Source: Canna indica
Lineage: Eukaryota; Streptophyta; Magnoliopsida; Zingiberales; Cannaceae
DNA: 64,000 nucleotides
Assembly (NCBI GenBank): GCA_034359265.1
Contig: CP136896.1
Coordinates: forward strand, 13,051,501-13,115,500
Direction of reading: 5' to 3'
The notes under the pieces were generated by a model that made no database searches, was not told where the DNA came from, and saw nothing but the letters and a program-made list of their open reading frames with translations. Shown piece by piece: positions 53,480 to 64,000 of this stretch. Position 1 is the stretch's first letter. The number at the start of each line of letters is the position of its first letter. The translations under genes were made by a program, and so were the position numbers.

Positions 53480-56423
53480 ATGCTTAAAAATATGTTTGAA
53501 CGATATCATAAACGACAACGACAAGAGTCTTTTTCATCAACTCCAACCTCTGATAAGCTTCCTCATCCACTTCCAATTCCAAGTGAGCCTACTCCTCCAT
53601 TAGCTAATGAGCCTACTCCTCCAAGTTTGCCTCATTTATCAAATACACCAAGTGTGTTTGACATTAATTCACTTCAATCTGATCCCGGGTTAAGGAGAAA
53701 GATCGCGGATTTTCATTCGAATATTCGGGATGAAGTAAGGAGGGCATATCTACAAAGAGGTCCTTGCCGGCCTCATATGAAGCAATATCCTCTCAGAAAA
53801 GTTAGGGGAGCATTACGACGATTTAATTCATATTGGTATAAAATTATAGTTGGATGGAATATAGTGTCGACGCAGATGTTGTGTTTTGCTTGTGGTGTTA
53901 CTTATTCAAGAATGAAAACGGAAATGCTGCAGGTGGTGATTCATTTGTTAATGGAGGATTTTATAGTTGGCACAAAATAGATAGATATAATAAACATGTC
54001 GGTCTAGTCAGAAGTGCTCATAATCAAGCTCGGATTAAGTGTGAGGATTTAATGAATGAAAAATGTTCAATCCAAACCGCTTGTTACAAGCATTCGGGTC
54101 TATCTGTGACTCTAGGCTTCGGTTGAAGCCTCGTCGTCTTGATGGAGTTTGGACTCTTCTTTGGAGCTCATGTCTCAGGCGGTTGCTGAGGCGGTAGTTT
54201 CTGATCTGATCATCAATAGTTGGCTGCCTGTTGTCGTTGCCGGCTATTGATGGCCTTGGGGCAAGTACTTCAGTTCGTGAGGAGGTAGAAGCTCTGTTTG
54301 TTGTAGTCATTGCTTCAGCTTAGCTTTTTCCTGCTCAAAAATTAGTTTCGGGTCTTTGAACACATAAAGTGTTCCTGGAGGTTTTGGGTTTGCCTTCTTC
54401 TCAGAGGGTTCTCCGATCTTTAGCTTTTGTAGGTCACGGGCTAAAGAGTCGATGGAGTCTGAGATTGATTTAGGGGCTGTAACTTTAGCCTCCTTAAGTG
54501 TTTTCATTTCTGCAGCTAATTCGTCAAGTTGTTCTTTAATTTTGCAGGAGAGTTGTATTAAAGTATTTAACTGCTTGAATATACTTTCTGATTGCTTAGA
54601 CGTAATCAAATATGATCAAGCAAAACGTGAGTATAAAACTCGTTTAACCGCCTCAATTGATGTATTGAGGTTTCTTCTTCATCAAGGTTTGGCTTTTCAT
54701 GGTCATGATGAAAGTGAAACATCAAGTAATAAAGGGAATTTTCTTGAACTTTTGTCATGGTATGCCGAACGAAGTGATGATGTTGATAGTGTTGTTTTGA
54801 AGAATGCTCCAGGAAATAATCAATTGATAGCTCCTATAATACAACAAGACATCATCAATGCTTGTGCAAAGGAAACAACAAAAGTCATTATTGATGATCT
54901 AGGTGATGAATATTTTTCTATATTAGTTGATGAGCCAAGTGATATATCTCAGAAGGAGCAATTGGCTATATGTTTGCGTTTTGTTGATAGATGTGGAAGG
55001 GTAACTGAGCGGTTCTTTGGACTTGTGCATGTCTCTGATACTACTGCCATGTCGCTTAAAACTTCGATCTTTTCATTACTACCGGAGCATACTTTGAGTC
55101 CATCTAGAATTCGAGGCCAAGGCTATGATGGAGCTAGTAACATGAAAGGTGAAATCAATGGTCTTAAAACTTTGATCATGAAGGAAACTCCATCTGCTTA
55201 TTATGTTCATTGTTTTGCCCATCAACTTCAACTGACACTTGTAGTTGTTTGTTCAAAGAATGATGATTGTGTTTGGCTTTTTGAACAACTTACAAACTTG
55301 TTGAATGTAATTGGAGTTTCTTGTAAGCGGAAGGAAATGCTTCAAGTAAAGCAAGCAGAACAAGTTGCAGAAGCATTATGTCTTGGTGAAATTGAAAGTG
55401 GAAGTGGTTTAAATTAGGAAATTGGTTTGAGGAGGCCAGGTGATACTCGTTGGGGATCCCACTATAAGACACTTTTGAGCATCCATTCTATATTTTCATC
55501 GATATGTAGTGTGCTTCACACACTTGGAGAAATTTGCTCGCATTCAAGTGATAGAATAAAAGCTCAATCTATTGCATATAACTTAGAGTCATTTCATTTT
55601 ATCTTTGTGGCTCAACTGATGATGTCTATTTTTGGTCTCACACATGAACTAAATCCATCTTTACAACGTAAAGATCAAGATATAGTTAATGCTATGTCAC
55701 TTGTTATATCAACTAAGAAGAGATTGCAGATAATGAGAGATGAGGGATGGGAATCTCTTATGGATAAAGTGTGTGATTTTTGTGCTAAGAATCACATCGA
55801 AGTTCCTAATATGGATGATGTATATGCTCCATGGGGGAGAACAAAGAGGGGAATTCAACAAGTCACAAATTTGCACCATTTTCGAGTTGAAGTATTTTTA
55901 AATGTGATTGATATACAACTTCAAGAGCTAAACAATCGTTTTGATGAGGTCAACTCAGAGTTACTTATTGGTATGTCTTGCTTGAGTCCTAAAGAATCAT
56001 TTGCTAATTTTGACAAGGGAAAGTTGGAGAAACTTGCGAAATTTTATCCAAACGAGTTTCCACCTACTGATTTGTTGGCTCTTGAGTTTCAACTTGAAAG
56101 CTTTATTTATGATATGCAAAGTGATGAGAGATTTTCTGCACTCAATGAGCTTGTTGACCTTGTTGAGACAAAAAAACACAGTGTTTTCTCAAGTTTATTT
56201 GCTTTTGAAGTTAGCTTTGACTCTTCCAGTGGCGACAACAAGTGTGGAAAGGGCTTTTTCAGCAATGAGTTTTGTGAAAAATAGAGTGCGCAATAGTATG
56301 AGCGATCAACTCTTGAATGATTGTCTAGTAACTTTTACAGAGGCTGAAATATATTCAAAGGTTACTAATGATGCTATCATTAGCCATTTTCAAAGTATGA
56401 GAAGCCGTAGAGGACAATTGTGA
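53480..56423 (+). pseudogene. hAT transposase (ZMYM1-like, DUF4371) pseudogene
   Basis: Starts MLKNMFERYHKRQRQESFSS, continues through a TTF-type zinc-finger region (PCRPHMKQYPLRK.., then VFCLWCYLFKNENG), the DUF4371/RNase H-like part (FSILVDEPSDISQKEQLAIC, RGQGYDGASNMKGEINGL, YVHCFAHQLQL, RRPGDTRWGSHYKTL) and the C-terminal hAT dimerisation block (LTLPVATTSVERAFSAMSFV). Lesions: a frameshift near 53850, a foreign 0.5-kb insertion at 54086-54606, an in-frame stop at 55415-55417 and a frameshift near 56200. Usual length is about 750-800 codons, and nearly all of it is still traceable. The TIRs are near-intact, so it could be mobilised only in trans. Confidence 0.9.
54086..54606 (-). pseudogene. 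endogenous badnavirus-like fragment
   Basis: This block interrupts the hAT transposase frame and reads on the opposite strand. It has two open frames, 54609-54307 and 54310-54035, of which the viral part lies between about 54606 and 54086. They meet in an ATGA stop/start overlap at 54307-54310, the arrangement typical between ORF2 and ORF3 of badnaviruses (Caulimoviridae). The upstream frame is charged and coiled-coil-like with a basic, proline-containing end, as in the small virion-associated ORF2 product. The downstream frame resembles the N-terminus of the large polyprotein. Only an estimated tenth or less of a viral genome is present, with no movement, coat, protease or RT domain, so it cannot be infectious. 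Family assignment is inference from layout and composition. Confidence 0.6.
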
Positions 56424-57389
56424 GATGTAGTAGGTCGCTTCTCTTTTGCTTTGTTGATCTATGTATTTTGGTTGTCTCATGTTAATGGTACTTTTATACA
56501 ATTATACCCAAATTGTAATTGAACATCATAATTTAGATTTTAAATTTTCTTATGTCCCCCATTTTCAAAATCCTGCATACGCCCCTGTATGTGGCTACTG
56601 ATCTACTTAATACCCACAAGTACCTCGTGGTCAATAATTCACAAGATTTGCCACGATCATACATTCGTTAGAAGAAATATATTTATTGCCACAACCATAT
56701 TTCGTGGTTATATATTTGTCGCCAAAGGGCATTTATTTGACGTCACTCTATATTCTTATGATTATAATAACATTTGTGGCTACTGATTTACTTACTAGCA
56801 ATGAGAATTTCGTGGTTAGTGGTTAACAACAGTTGTCTCGATTGTATATTTGTGAGAAGAAACATATTCTTTGCCATAATCATATTTCATGGCTATATAT
56901 TTACGGATTCTCATTTGGCACCACTCTACATTTCTTTGACGATGTAGCATATGTGGCTACTAAGGTAAAATATAGCCACATTATACTACTGGCTAGTGGT
57001 GTCAAATAGTTACTATTTGATTTGTCATGATAATTATTGTGAAAAATAATATGCACAATTTTCACATAAAAGACATGGCTAATGGTTGAAGTCAAATCAA
57101 ATAAAATTTATTCTCGCCATATATTTACGTTTTGGTGGCGGGAGGATTAGATCTTTTGAGGCTAACTAAATTTCGATGAATAATTCGTGACTAATACTAT
57201 ATGTATTATCCATGATATCTATAATCAATGAGTAAGTATTATCTTTTCATTTCTTTTATTTTTTTATACTGAAATTTGGTAATTGTTATCGATTTAATCA
57301 CAAAATTACATTTTAAATTTTTTTGCATCTAGTTATGGAGCTTAGATGTGGCTGCAAAAAATTTGTGACTATAATTTATTTTTGAATTG

Positions 57390-59601
57390 AGCACAGAAAG
57401 CATCTACGCCTTTTCAAGGTCAACATTAATGATAACATAAGGGTTCTTACCCTTAGAATTATAAATAAAAGGAGTAACTCCCTGGGCCACAAGAACATTA
57501 TCATGAATAGATCAACCACTAATAAAGCAGTTTAAGTAGGGGCTCTATTGGCAAGCGCTTTTGATAAAATCCTATAGAAAATTTTACAAGGACCTAGGGT
57601 TGTTCAAGGGTCGGATCGGGTCGGGTTTAGAGGAAAAACCGACCCAACCCAACCAAATATAATCGGGTCGAGTCGGGTTCAAAATTTTAGATGCAGGTTA
57701 AATACTTAATTTTAGCTTCATTAAAGTTACCTAGATAAAATTTATTCCAAAAAGAAATATTTACTTCTAAGATAGATATTTTGGAAATCAAATCCATAGG
57801 AGACAAATCACGAAGAGAATTTATTCAATAATTTTCGATTATTTCATAAACATAGCGGTACTTAGTCCAGAAAATTTTAAATTTAAACCTACCTTATAAG
57901 GAGTATATGAAAATCCTATCTATTATTAGAAAACAAGATCAACAAAACCGCAATCAGAAATATACGTAGAGACATCACATTGTTATTTAAAGTAAAAGAA
58001 ACACCACCATACTTATCTTTTGAATTTATAATGCAGTTAAAGTCACATCTTATAATGCAGTTAAAATATTAATTGGCCTTAATTATAATGCAGTTACTTA
58101 AAGACTATCACATTGTCAAGCCTTATAATGCAGTTAAAGACTATCCAATCTAGCTAGGTTCTTACTAATTTTGGGTTTAGTAAATTTACTTTTCTTAAAT
58201 TGGCCTTTGGGTTTGAGAATAGAGACAGGAACAGAAGAGGCGGCCTTGGGAACACTAGTATCTAGTATTATCAATGTTACTTAAACTTGGAGCAACTTGG
58301 TTCACCAAGTCAATAAAAGGACTATCCTTACTAGAGTACGTCTTTGATCTTGAAACTAGTTTTATCCGAAGTGGCTTCTTTAACAAGTCTAGCATTATTT
58401 CTGTCATTTATAAAGATCTTCATTAAGAATAGCTTGATCAATGCTATAATTAGGATTGGTTGAAATTTCCTTAGATTTAGAAAGGATAGTAGAAACATTA
58501 TGCGAGTCAACATTCATATTCTTGTCATTTTGAGATATATGATCGACTTTTAGTGATATCAAAAAATTTCCTACCATTGATAGTACCGAATTAAATCCAA
58601 ACACCATTTTGACTATTAATACATTCATTTAAATGATGCCCAATAATACCACATTTAAACCAAAATATAGGTAGACGTTCAAACCTTATAGCCCCAAAAA
58701 GTCCAATTCTCGGTTTTCCAATCCAAATACCCTACTTAAGGGGTTTAGTAAAATCCAGTTCAATACAAATACGAATGAAAGTTACCTCATTCCCAACTAA
58801 AAGAATTATCATGAATTTTGAATTGTTTACCCATAACAGATGCTATTTTAAATCATCTAGAATTTTGCCAATATTCCATCGGCAAGTGAGGCACTTGTAC
58901 ACAAACATGCGCATAACAAATTATTTCAAACACGACTTTGAAATCGGGCGACCAGGGTCAAATATTTATAATATCTTCCCTAAAAGCCCAAGGCCCATTA
59001 GTATGCACTTTAACTGCATCATCTTTGGACGAAAAAACAAAAAAGATAGAAGCCATTCTTTAAATCAATCACATTATCAAGATTATAGAGTGATCAAATC
59101 GAGAAAGCCTAGTCTCTAACATGAACATGATGTGGAGAAAACGCAAAAATCTACCGATCAAAGATGCAAACCAACGATGACACATTTATTTAAGTTCTTG
59201 ATCATCAAACTCAAAGAAGTCCATAGTAGAAGATTTAATATTTGAAAGCAGTTTAAAAGAAGAGAGAGATTTAACATGAAAAGCCTTAAACAAACTGGCC
59301 CAAGAAATGCTATCTTGAATAATATAGTTATGTGAAACATTGCCAAATCCAAATATAGGGATTTCAGCTATATTAAACAAAGATGGATTAATGCATCTTC
59401 TCGAATAAGATTCCCATTATGAATAACCTGCTTACCTTTATTGGTTATAATAGACAGTGTAGAAGAAGACACACCATAGTTATTTGGGGTTGAAGTTTGC
59501 CTGACGATAGCGCAATCAAATTCTCAATTGAATGTCTTGGTAAGGGATCTAGCGATCTTGGTGTTCTTGATCACATCAATATTTGGAGTCACAATGGTAG
59601 G
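57390..59601 (-). mobile_element. L1-type LINE remnant, unit B (ORF1 and RT start)
   Basis: On the reverse strand from 59.5 kb: ORF1 with FKAFHVKSLSSFKLLSNIKS, the DUF4283-like region near 58700-58900, and a zinc knuckle CGIIGHHLNEC (58622-58660). Then ORF2 pieces, including SIHDNVLVAQGVTPFIYNSK and PYVIINVDLEKA just beside the CACTA-like insertion (57395-57510). Stops and frameshifts are frequent. It also has the truncated MITE at 57595-57690. About 0.7 kb of RT/ORF1 present in unit A is deleted around 57690-57730 and 57900. Confidence 0.78.
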
Positions 59602-60237
59602 TGTTGGCCCAAGGGTTCAACCTTGGTCTCACTCCTAATTTTGATGATAACAAATATGTTTCTAATGGTTTCATGAAATTTTGGTCTCAAGTTGATAGAA
59701 CGATACGCGTGCGAAGTTCGTCGAAAAATCACAGAAATTCAAGTGTTGACGGCTTCGGAGGCGATCAAGTCGGAAGTTAGGTACGGTGTAGGCTTAGATT
59801 TTGATGTATAAACATTCTAATGCCTCAAAAGAATCTATTCCATGTATTTATTTAAAGCCAAGCCCAAATCGAAACCAAAAAATTAAAACCGAGAAAATTG
59901 TCCTTAGGATAGTGAGGTGGGAAAGTGCCTTCGGGGAGAAGGCGGAGACTATTCCGCGAAAAGTCCTCATTATAAATGAACTTTAATATCTAATGGATTT
60001 GTGTTTGAAATCCTAAGCGGGGGTGCTTAGGTAGTGGAGTAGGAGGTGTTTCCGAACCACTATAAATCATTTTTGTTAGCATTGCTTATTTGCTTGTGTT
60101 TCTATACTTGTCATTTATTATTTGCTTTCGCTTGTGATTTGCTAAAGATTGAAAGGAATGTTTAAAATTGATATTAGGCTAATCATTTATAGTTAACATA
60201 CTATTCACCCTCCTCTAATGTGGTCATTCGCCCATCA
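59602..60237 (+). mobile_element. LTR, 636 bp, unit B
   Basis: TGTTGGCCCAAGGG to CGCCCATCA, collinear with 33469-34108. It joins directly to Copia pol as in unit A. Confidence 0.75.
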
Positions 60238-61450
60238 TGATTTACCAAAATATTTTTGTGCCGAGGCTATTAATACATCATGCTATGTCTTAAATCGTGT
60301 CTCGATACGCCGTATGTTAAAGGAAAACTCCTTGTGAAATGTGACATGGTAGAGCTCCTAATGTAGGACACTTAAGAGTTTTTTGTTGCAAATGTTTCAT
60401 TTTAAATACTAAAGACAACTTGAGAAAATTAGATTCAAAATCGGATGAAGGGATTATTCTTGGTTACTCCACTAGTTCTAAAGCTTATCTGTTTATAATA
60501 GAAGAACTTTAGTTGCGGAAGAATCTATGCATGTTGATTTTGATGAATCTAACGAGTTTGCAAGAAAAATTGAGAATGTGAATATAGAATAAGAACTTGA
60601 TGGCATAAATCTTGGAGGGGATGAGGGATTTAGAGGGGATGAGGTTTTGCAAGAGCAAAATGAGGAGCACACAACTTCGACCTCTCAAGTTCAAGTAGAA
60701 GATCTACCACCGCTACCCAAGGCTCACCGCACATCAAGGTATCATCCAAAGGAGTAAATTATTGGAGACCTATCAAGAGGTGTGCAAGTAGAGCCTAAGC
60801 ATGTTGGTGAAGCTTTAAATGATGAATTTTGGACTTTGGCTACGCAAGATGGATTGAACCAATTAGTTAGGAATGATGTATGAGACCTAGTATCTAGACC
60901 TAGTGACCAAGCCGTAATTAATACAAAATGGATCTTTAAAAATAAATTAGGTGAATCCGAGCAAGTTATTACAAACAAAACTAGCTAGATTAATTGCCCA
61001 AGTGTTCAACTAAAAGGCAGGGATATACTATAATGAAACATTTGCACTGGTAGCTAGATTTGAAGCAATTAAAATGCTCTTGGCTTTTGCAAGTCTTAAA
61101 AGATTTAACCATTTTCAAATGTTAAAAGTGCATTTTTAAATGATTTCATTATGAAAGAAGTTTATGTTGAACAACCCCTGGGCTTTGAAAATTGTAATTT
61201 CCCCCTTCATGTTTTTAAATTAAAAAATGCTTTATGAAGCAAGCCTATAGGGCTTGGTGTGAGAGGTTATCAAAGTTTTTGATTGATCAAGATTTTTGTA
61301 TGGGTAAAGCGGATGTTTTATTAGTTATAAAACATGAGGGAAATGAGATTTTGCTTCTACAAATTTGTGTTGATGATATTATTTTAGGTTCTACTAATGA
61401 AACTCTTTGCAAGTATTTGCCAAATGCATGCAAGATGAGTTCGAGATGAG
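60238..61450 (+). pseudogene. Copia pol remnant, unit B
   Basis: Collinear with 34109-36385 but without the Harbinger element. Integrase end near 60250-60300, KLDSKSDEGIILGYSTSSKA near 60427, RTSRYHPKE near 60728, RT pieces (VEQPLGFENCN, RAWCERLSKFLIDQDF, QICVDDIILG at about 61359-61388, YVDD decayed to CVDD). Many frameshifts and stops. Confidence 0.82.
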
Positions 61451-61955
61451 CATAGATTCAATGTTTTTATAGTATGTGTGTAATTGATAGGGTGAGCTTA
61501 AGGTAACATTTGATACCATGTTCATATAAATTGAAAAGACTCGCAACGAAGGAATCTAGCGACAACAACTAAGTCCAACCCAAGGTGCGCCCCTTCTCTC
61601 TTTTGCCTAGGGATGCGTGAGGCTCCTACTTGGAGCCGTACAGTCATCCCAATATTTTATATTTTTCTTTAATGTAGTCAAATTACTAAAGTGCCCACTC
61701 AACTTAAGCTAGCCTAGACTCAACCAAACCACTTACAACTTGATTTCCGAATCCTACTCGAACTCAACATCCAAAAACACTCTAAATTAAAGAAATCCTT
61801 CACGCCCAAGGGCTATACCTCCAATCACACCCTCCGGCGATTTGCTTACCTGTTCCGTTGTGCTTCCCAGCTTTCCCACTGCACCATTAATTAATTAAAA
61901 TTAGCACAAGTATTACATGAAACGACGAATCTTTGCCTCATGGCATTGAATTAGT
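61451..61955. repeat. tandem-module segment, unit C
   Basis: Collinear with 36386-36922. Non-coding. Confidence 0.75.
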
Positions 61956-62250
61956 GATGAGGTACAACCTACCATTGCTATTGGTGATGAAGTTTAGACA
62001 CAATAACAACTTGAGCATGATTTTGATATGATGCATGATAAATTTAGAGCTATTAGAAAAAACATGAGTGAACTTAGAAAAGAAAAAAATATATATATTA
62101 AGAGAATGAAAATGATGCTTTGCATTCATCCTATGATACTCTTAAAAGGGATTTTGATAATTTGAAAAATGAAAACAATGCCTTGAGAGATGAAGATGTA
62201 TCATTGAAAAATGAGAAAAGCATCACTAAAACTTTGGGCAGCAAAATTCA
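61956..62250 (+). pseudogene. Copia gag-like coiled-coil fragment (copy 4)
   Basis: Same region as 36923-37215, starting DEVQPTIAIGDEV then stopping early (TAG at about 61996). A short (TA)n expansion at 62090-62097 and a 1-bp insertion near 62217 break the coiled-coil frame. Confidence 0.62.
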
Positions 62251-62519
62251 GCTGGCAAGAGAGGAGGAAGGGGGCGGTAGGAAGGTGTAGAATTTTGGGC
62301 AGCAAGACAGGAAAGGTAGGTGGCTTATTATCTCTCATGCTGCTGCCCACTCCTATTAATATAGGTAACATTTCCAAAATTCAAATCTCATTTGAACTAT
62401 GGAAGAGATATCTCAAATTTATCCTTACAATAGCGCAATTGAATTCTTGACAGAAAATATGTGTGCGAAGTTCATTAGAAAATCACAGAAATTGAAGCAT
62501 CGACGGCTTCGGAGGTGAT

Positions 62520-62700
62520 TGTTGGCCTATTGTTTTTAATGCTAGTCTTAATCTCGATTTCGATGATAACAAACTTATAACTAACTTTTCATTCAAAAAT
62601 AATCTTAATTTTGAAAGATGCAGGTTTTTTAGTTATTCACTGGATGATCAAATCAAGGTACAAGATAATGGTAGAAAACAGGGTAAACTTTAAGCTATGA
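62520..62700 (+). mobile_element. LTR 5'-end fragment (module copy 4)
   Basis: TGTTGGCCTATTGTTTTTAA, as at 12645 and 37485, ending in the shared 'acattggccagctcaga' tail with a small deletion after it. Confidence 0.6.
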
Positions 62701-63345
62701 TACACATTGGCCAGCTCAGAATAACTTGTGAAGGGCAAATAACTACGGGATGTCAAGTTGTCAACTTGCTAAAAATGTACATAGAGATTATTTTTAAAAA
62801 TTAAATAGGTTGGGACTTTGGGAATGCTTCTTATGGACATTCTAGTAATTAAATGACCGAATACTCTCATTCAATATATGGATTAATTACTTGATATAGA
62901 TTAGTATAACAATTTTCATATTTGGTTGTAACAACTAGTATAACGCAAATATAAAGGGGCTTTTACATATTTATGCTTTTAAATAGAAAAAAAAATATAT
63001 TTAGACTTCATGTGTTGTCAAGATAGAAGAACAATATCCAATATTTTTTTTGTCGCAAATATTAAGTTGGGATTGTTAGAAGAATTCCTTACATATGAAT
63101 AGTATTTCATGAGTATCTCATAATGTGTTTAATAGATAAATTTTAATTAAAGTTATATAATCATGATTATCAATGACAATTCAAATAATGCAATTATTTA
63201 GTGCCTAAAATATCTTTGTAGTTCAGTGTTTAATTCCAAAAATACACAAATATTATGAAAATGTATTATTTCATTTTTTTTCAATTAAATCAAGAAATTT
63301 CAATAGATATACATAGTTAAATTTCAGTTTTATTATATTATTATT

Positions 63346-63623
63346 AGGGTAAATTACGCTGACCTCCTCTGAGGTTTAGTGAAATTACACTGACCTTCTA
63401 TCTATTTATAATTGTCTCGTAACCCCCCTAAATTTTGTAAAAAATTACACAAACATCTCCTACTAACGAAAAAAGATTACACAAATCTCCCATACTAACG
63501 AAAAAAAAATACACAAATCTCCCCTACAAAGATTACATGAGAGGAGAAGAGTGTCACCTAGATAAATAGAGGAGAGATCAGTGTAATTTCATTAAACCTC
63601 AGAAAAAATTAGTGTAATTTATC
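63346..63623. mobile_element. MITE of 278 bp, unit C only
   Basis: Inverted ends: left AGGGTAAATTACGCTGACC, right (reverse complement) GATAAATTACACTAATTTT, both followed by TCTGAGGTTTA.TGAAATTACACTGA. It sits in a TTA microsatellite, so the target duplication cannot be read. Unit A has only the microsatellite at this place (13447-13470). Confidence 0.8.
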
Positions 63624-63740
63624 TTATTATTATTATTATCATCATCATCATCGTGGTGTGAGGTCTCAAGTCAATCTAGGTGATGACCATTAAGGCATAA
63701 ATTAATGTATTCATGTACGATATAAGTAGTGTTGCTTTAA

Positions 63741-64000
63741 TGTCATATATAAGTGAGATGCTACTGTATACGTTAAACTTGCTTTGAGATTTGAAACACC
63801 GAGATCTAACGGCATATAGACTATGGGCTAGTGTATATATATCCTCTTCCTCCGTCTCCCAGTTCTTCTCGGCACACGCGGCCCCAACCCAAATCCACAT
63901 TCCGCCACCTATCGTTTTCGCTCGAGGGCTTTCTCTTTGGGTTATTTCCTTCTTGGATCATCTGTCGATCACTCCTCCACGAGCCGGAACATGAAGAAGA
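63741..64000 (+). pseudogene. PEPKR2: PEPKR2-like kinase copy C, 5' end only
   Basis: Leader and start of a third forward copy. The TATA-like TATATATAT is at 63834-63842, the leader keeps the 'cggcacacgcggccccaacc' block missing in copy A, and the ATG is at 63991 followed by AAGAAGA where the window ends. Whether the rest is intact cannot be seen. Confidence 0.75.

Larger units (their letters stand above)
52473..56587 (+). mobile_element. hAT transposon, 4,115 bp, perfect 8-bp TSD
   Basis: Inverted ends: left CAGTGGCGTATACACG, right (reverse complement) CAGGGGCGTATGCAGG, followed by shared AAATGGGGGACAT. Flanked by TATGTGGC at 52465-52472 and 56588-56595, an exact 8-bp duplication. It carries a decayed transposase gene in the forward direction. 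The 5' part (52640-53470) is CT-rich leader and AT-rich intron-like DNA without a recognisable exon. Confidence 0.93.
52016..57389. mobile_element. CACTA-like element inserted in the LINE
   Basis: Left end CACTACAACATATCACTC; right end (reverse complement) CAATTCAAAAATAAATTATAG, a decayed match that improves inward (TTATAGcCACAAACTTTT vs TTATAGtCACAAATTTTT). Flanks AGT (52013) and AGC (57390) fit a 3-bp duplication. Both arms contain repeats of about 190 bp built on 'ccacaaccatatttcgt' and 'tgtggctactgatttactt' words. There is no transposase of its own; the centre is the hAT element 52473-56587. The LINE RT blocks resume on both sides. Confidence 0.72.

Noticed and set aside
54452..54606. N-terminal part of the 321-codon plus-strand frame ending at 55417
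   Set aside because: The first 50 codons read across the virus-like block in antisense; the true transposase similarity begins only after about 54606.
57390..59601. Reading the LINE ORF1 zinc knuckle as a host RNA-binding gene
   Set aside because: The adjacent DUF4283-like block and downstream RT motifs on the same strand make it L1 ORF1.

Overview
This window is nuclear DNA of a flowering plant. Genes are split by GT-AG introns, the protein families are plant ones (ROPGEF/PRONE, GEM-like GRAM proteins, PEPKR2-type kinase, KIN-12 kinesin, type II peroxiredoxin, C2/CAR), and intergenic DNA is AT-rich and full of retroelements. An endogenous badnavirus-like fragment and SIRE-like Copia LTRs would suit a non-grass monocot, but the species cannot be settled from sequence alone. 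Only one gene looks complete: a five-exon ALG14 homologue at the left end (148-1913). I saw no tRNA, rRNA or CRISPR array.

Layout. 1-2.3 kb: ALG14. 2.9-5.2 kb: a possible CACTA end and two oppositely oriented Gypsy LTR pieces with a primer-binding region and gag start. 5.2-6.5 kb: Copia debris. 6.5-11.7 kb: a same-strand collection of exon-sized fragments from seven unrelated genes (receptor-like kinase, ROPGEF, long-chain acyl-CoA synthetase, methionine synthase, KIN-12, uroporphyrinogen-III synthase, GDSL lipase), ending in CACTA-type subterminal repeats. From 11.7 kb to the window end a core module of roughly 16 kb is repeated head to tail. Each unit holds gag-like debris, an LTR piece, a PEPKR2-like kinase pseudogene, an inverted second copy of its first exon, a GEM-like exon, an LTR piece, a minus-strand L1 LINE, an LTR and Copia pol debris. 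Unit A spans about 13.5-42.5 kb and unit B about 42.5-63.7 kb. Unit C begins at about 63.7 kb and is cut by the window end. A partial unit lies at 5.2-6.5 kb.

The units differ by later insertions, and the other units supply empty sites. Unit A carries a 1.7-kb solo LTR (TSD AGTGA), a 5.9-kb CACTA-like element with captured exons of at least five genes (mitochondrial ACP, type II peroxiredoxin, an At2g12400-type membrane protein, a C2 protein, katanin p60), a 1.05-kb Harbinger-type element (TSD TTA) and a 4.1-kb Mutator-like TIR element with a nested LTR retrotransposon. Unit B carries a CACTA-like element inside the LINE. It holds a 4.1-kb hAT element with a perfect 8-bp TSD, and the dead hAT transposase gene is itself interrupted by a badnavirus-like fragment.

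Functionally this is a transposon graveyard beside one housekeeping gene of N-glycan assembly. The pieces most likely to have a present role are ALG14 and, speculatively, transcripts from the PEPKR2 inverted repeats or the captured-exon clusters, which could feed small-RNA pathways against the parent genes.
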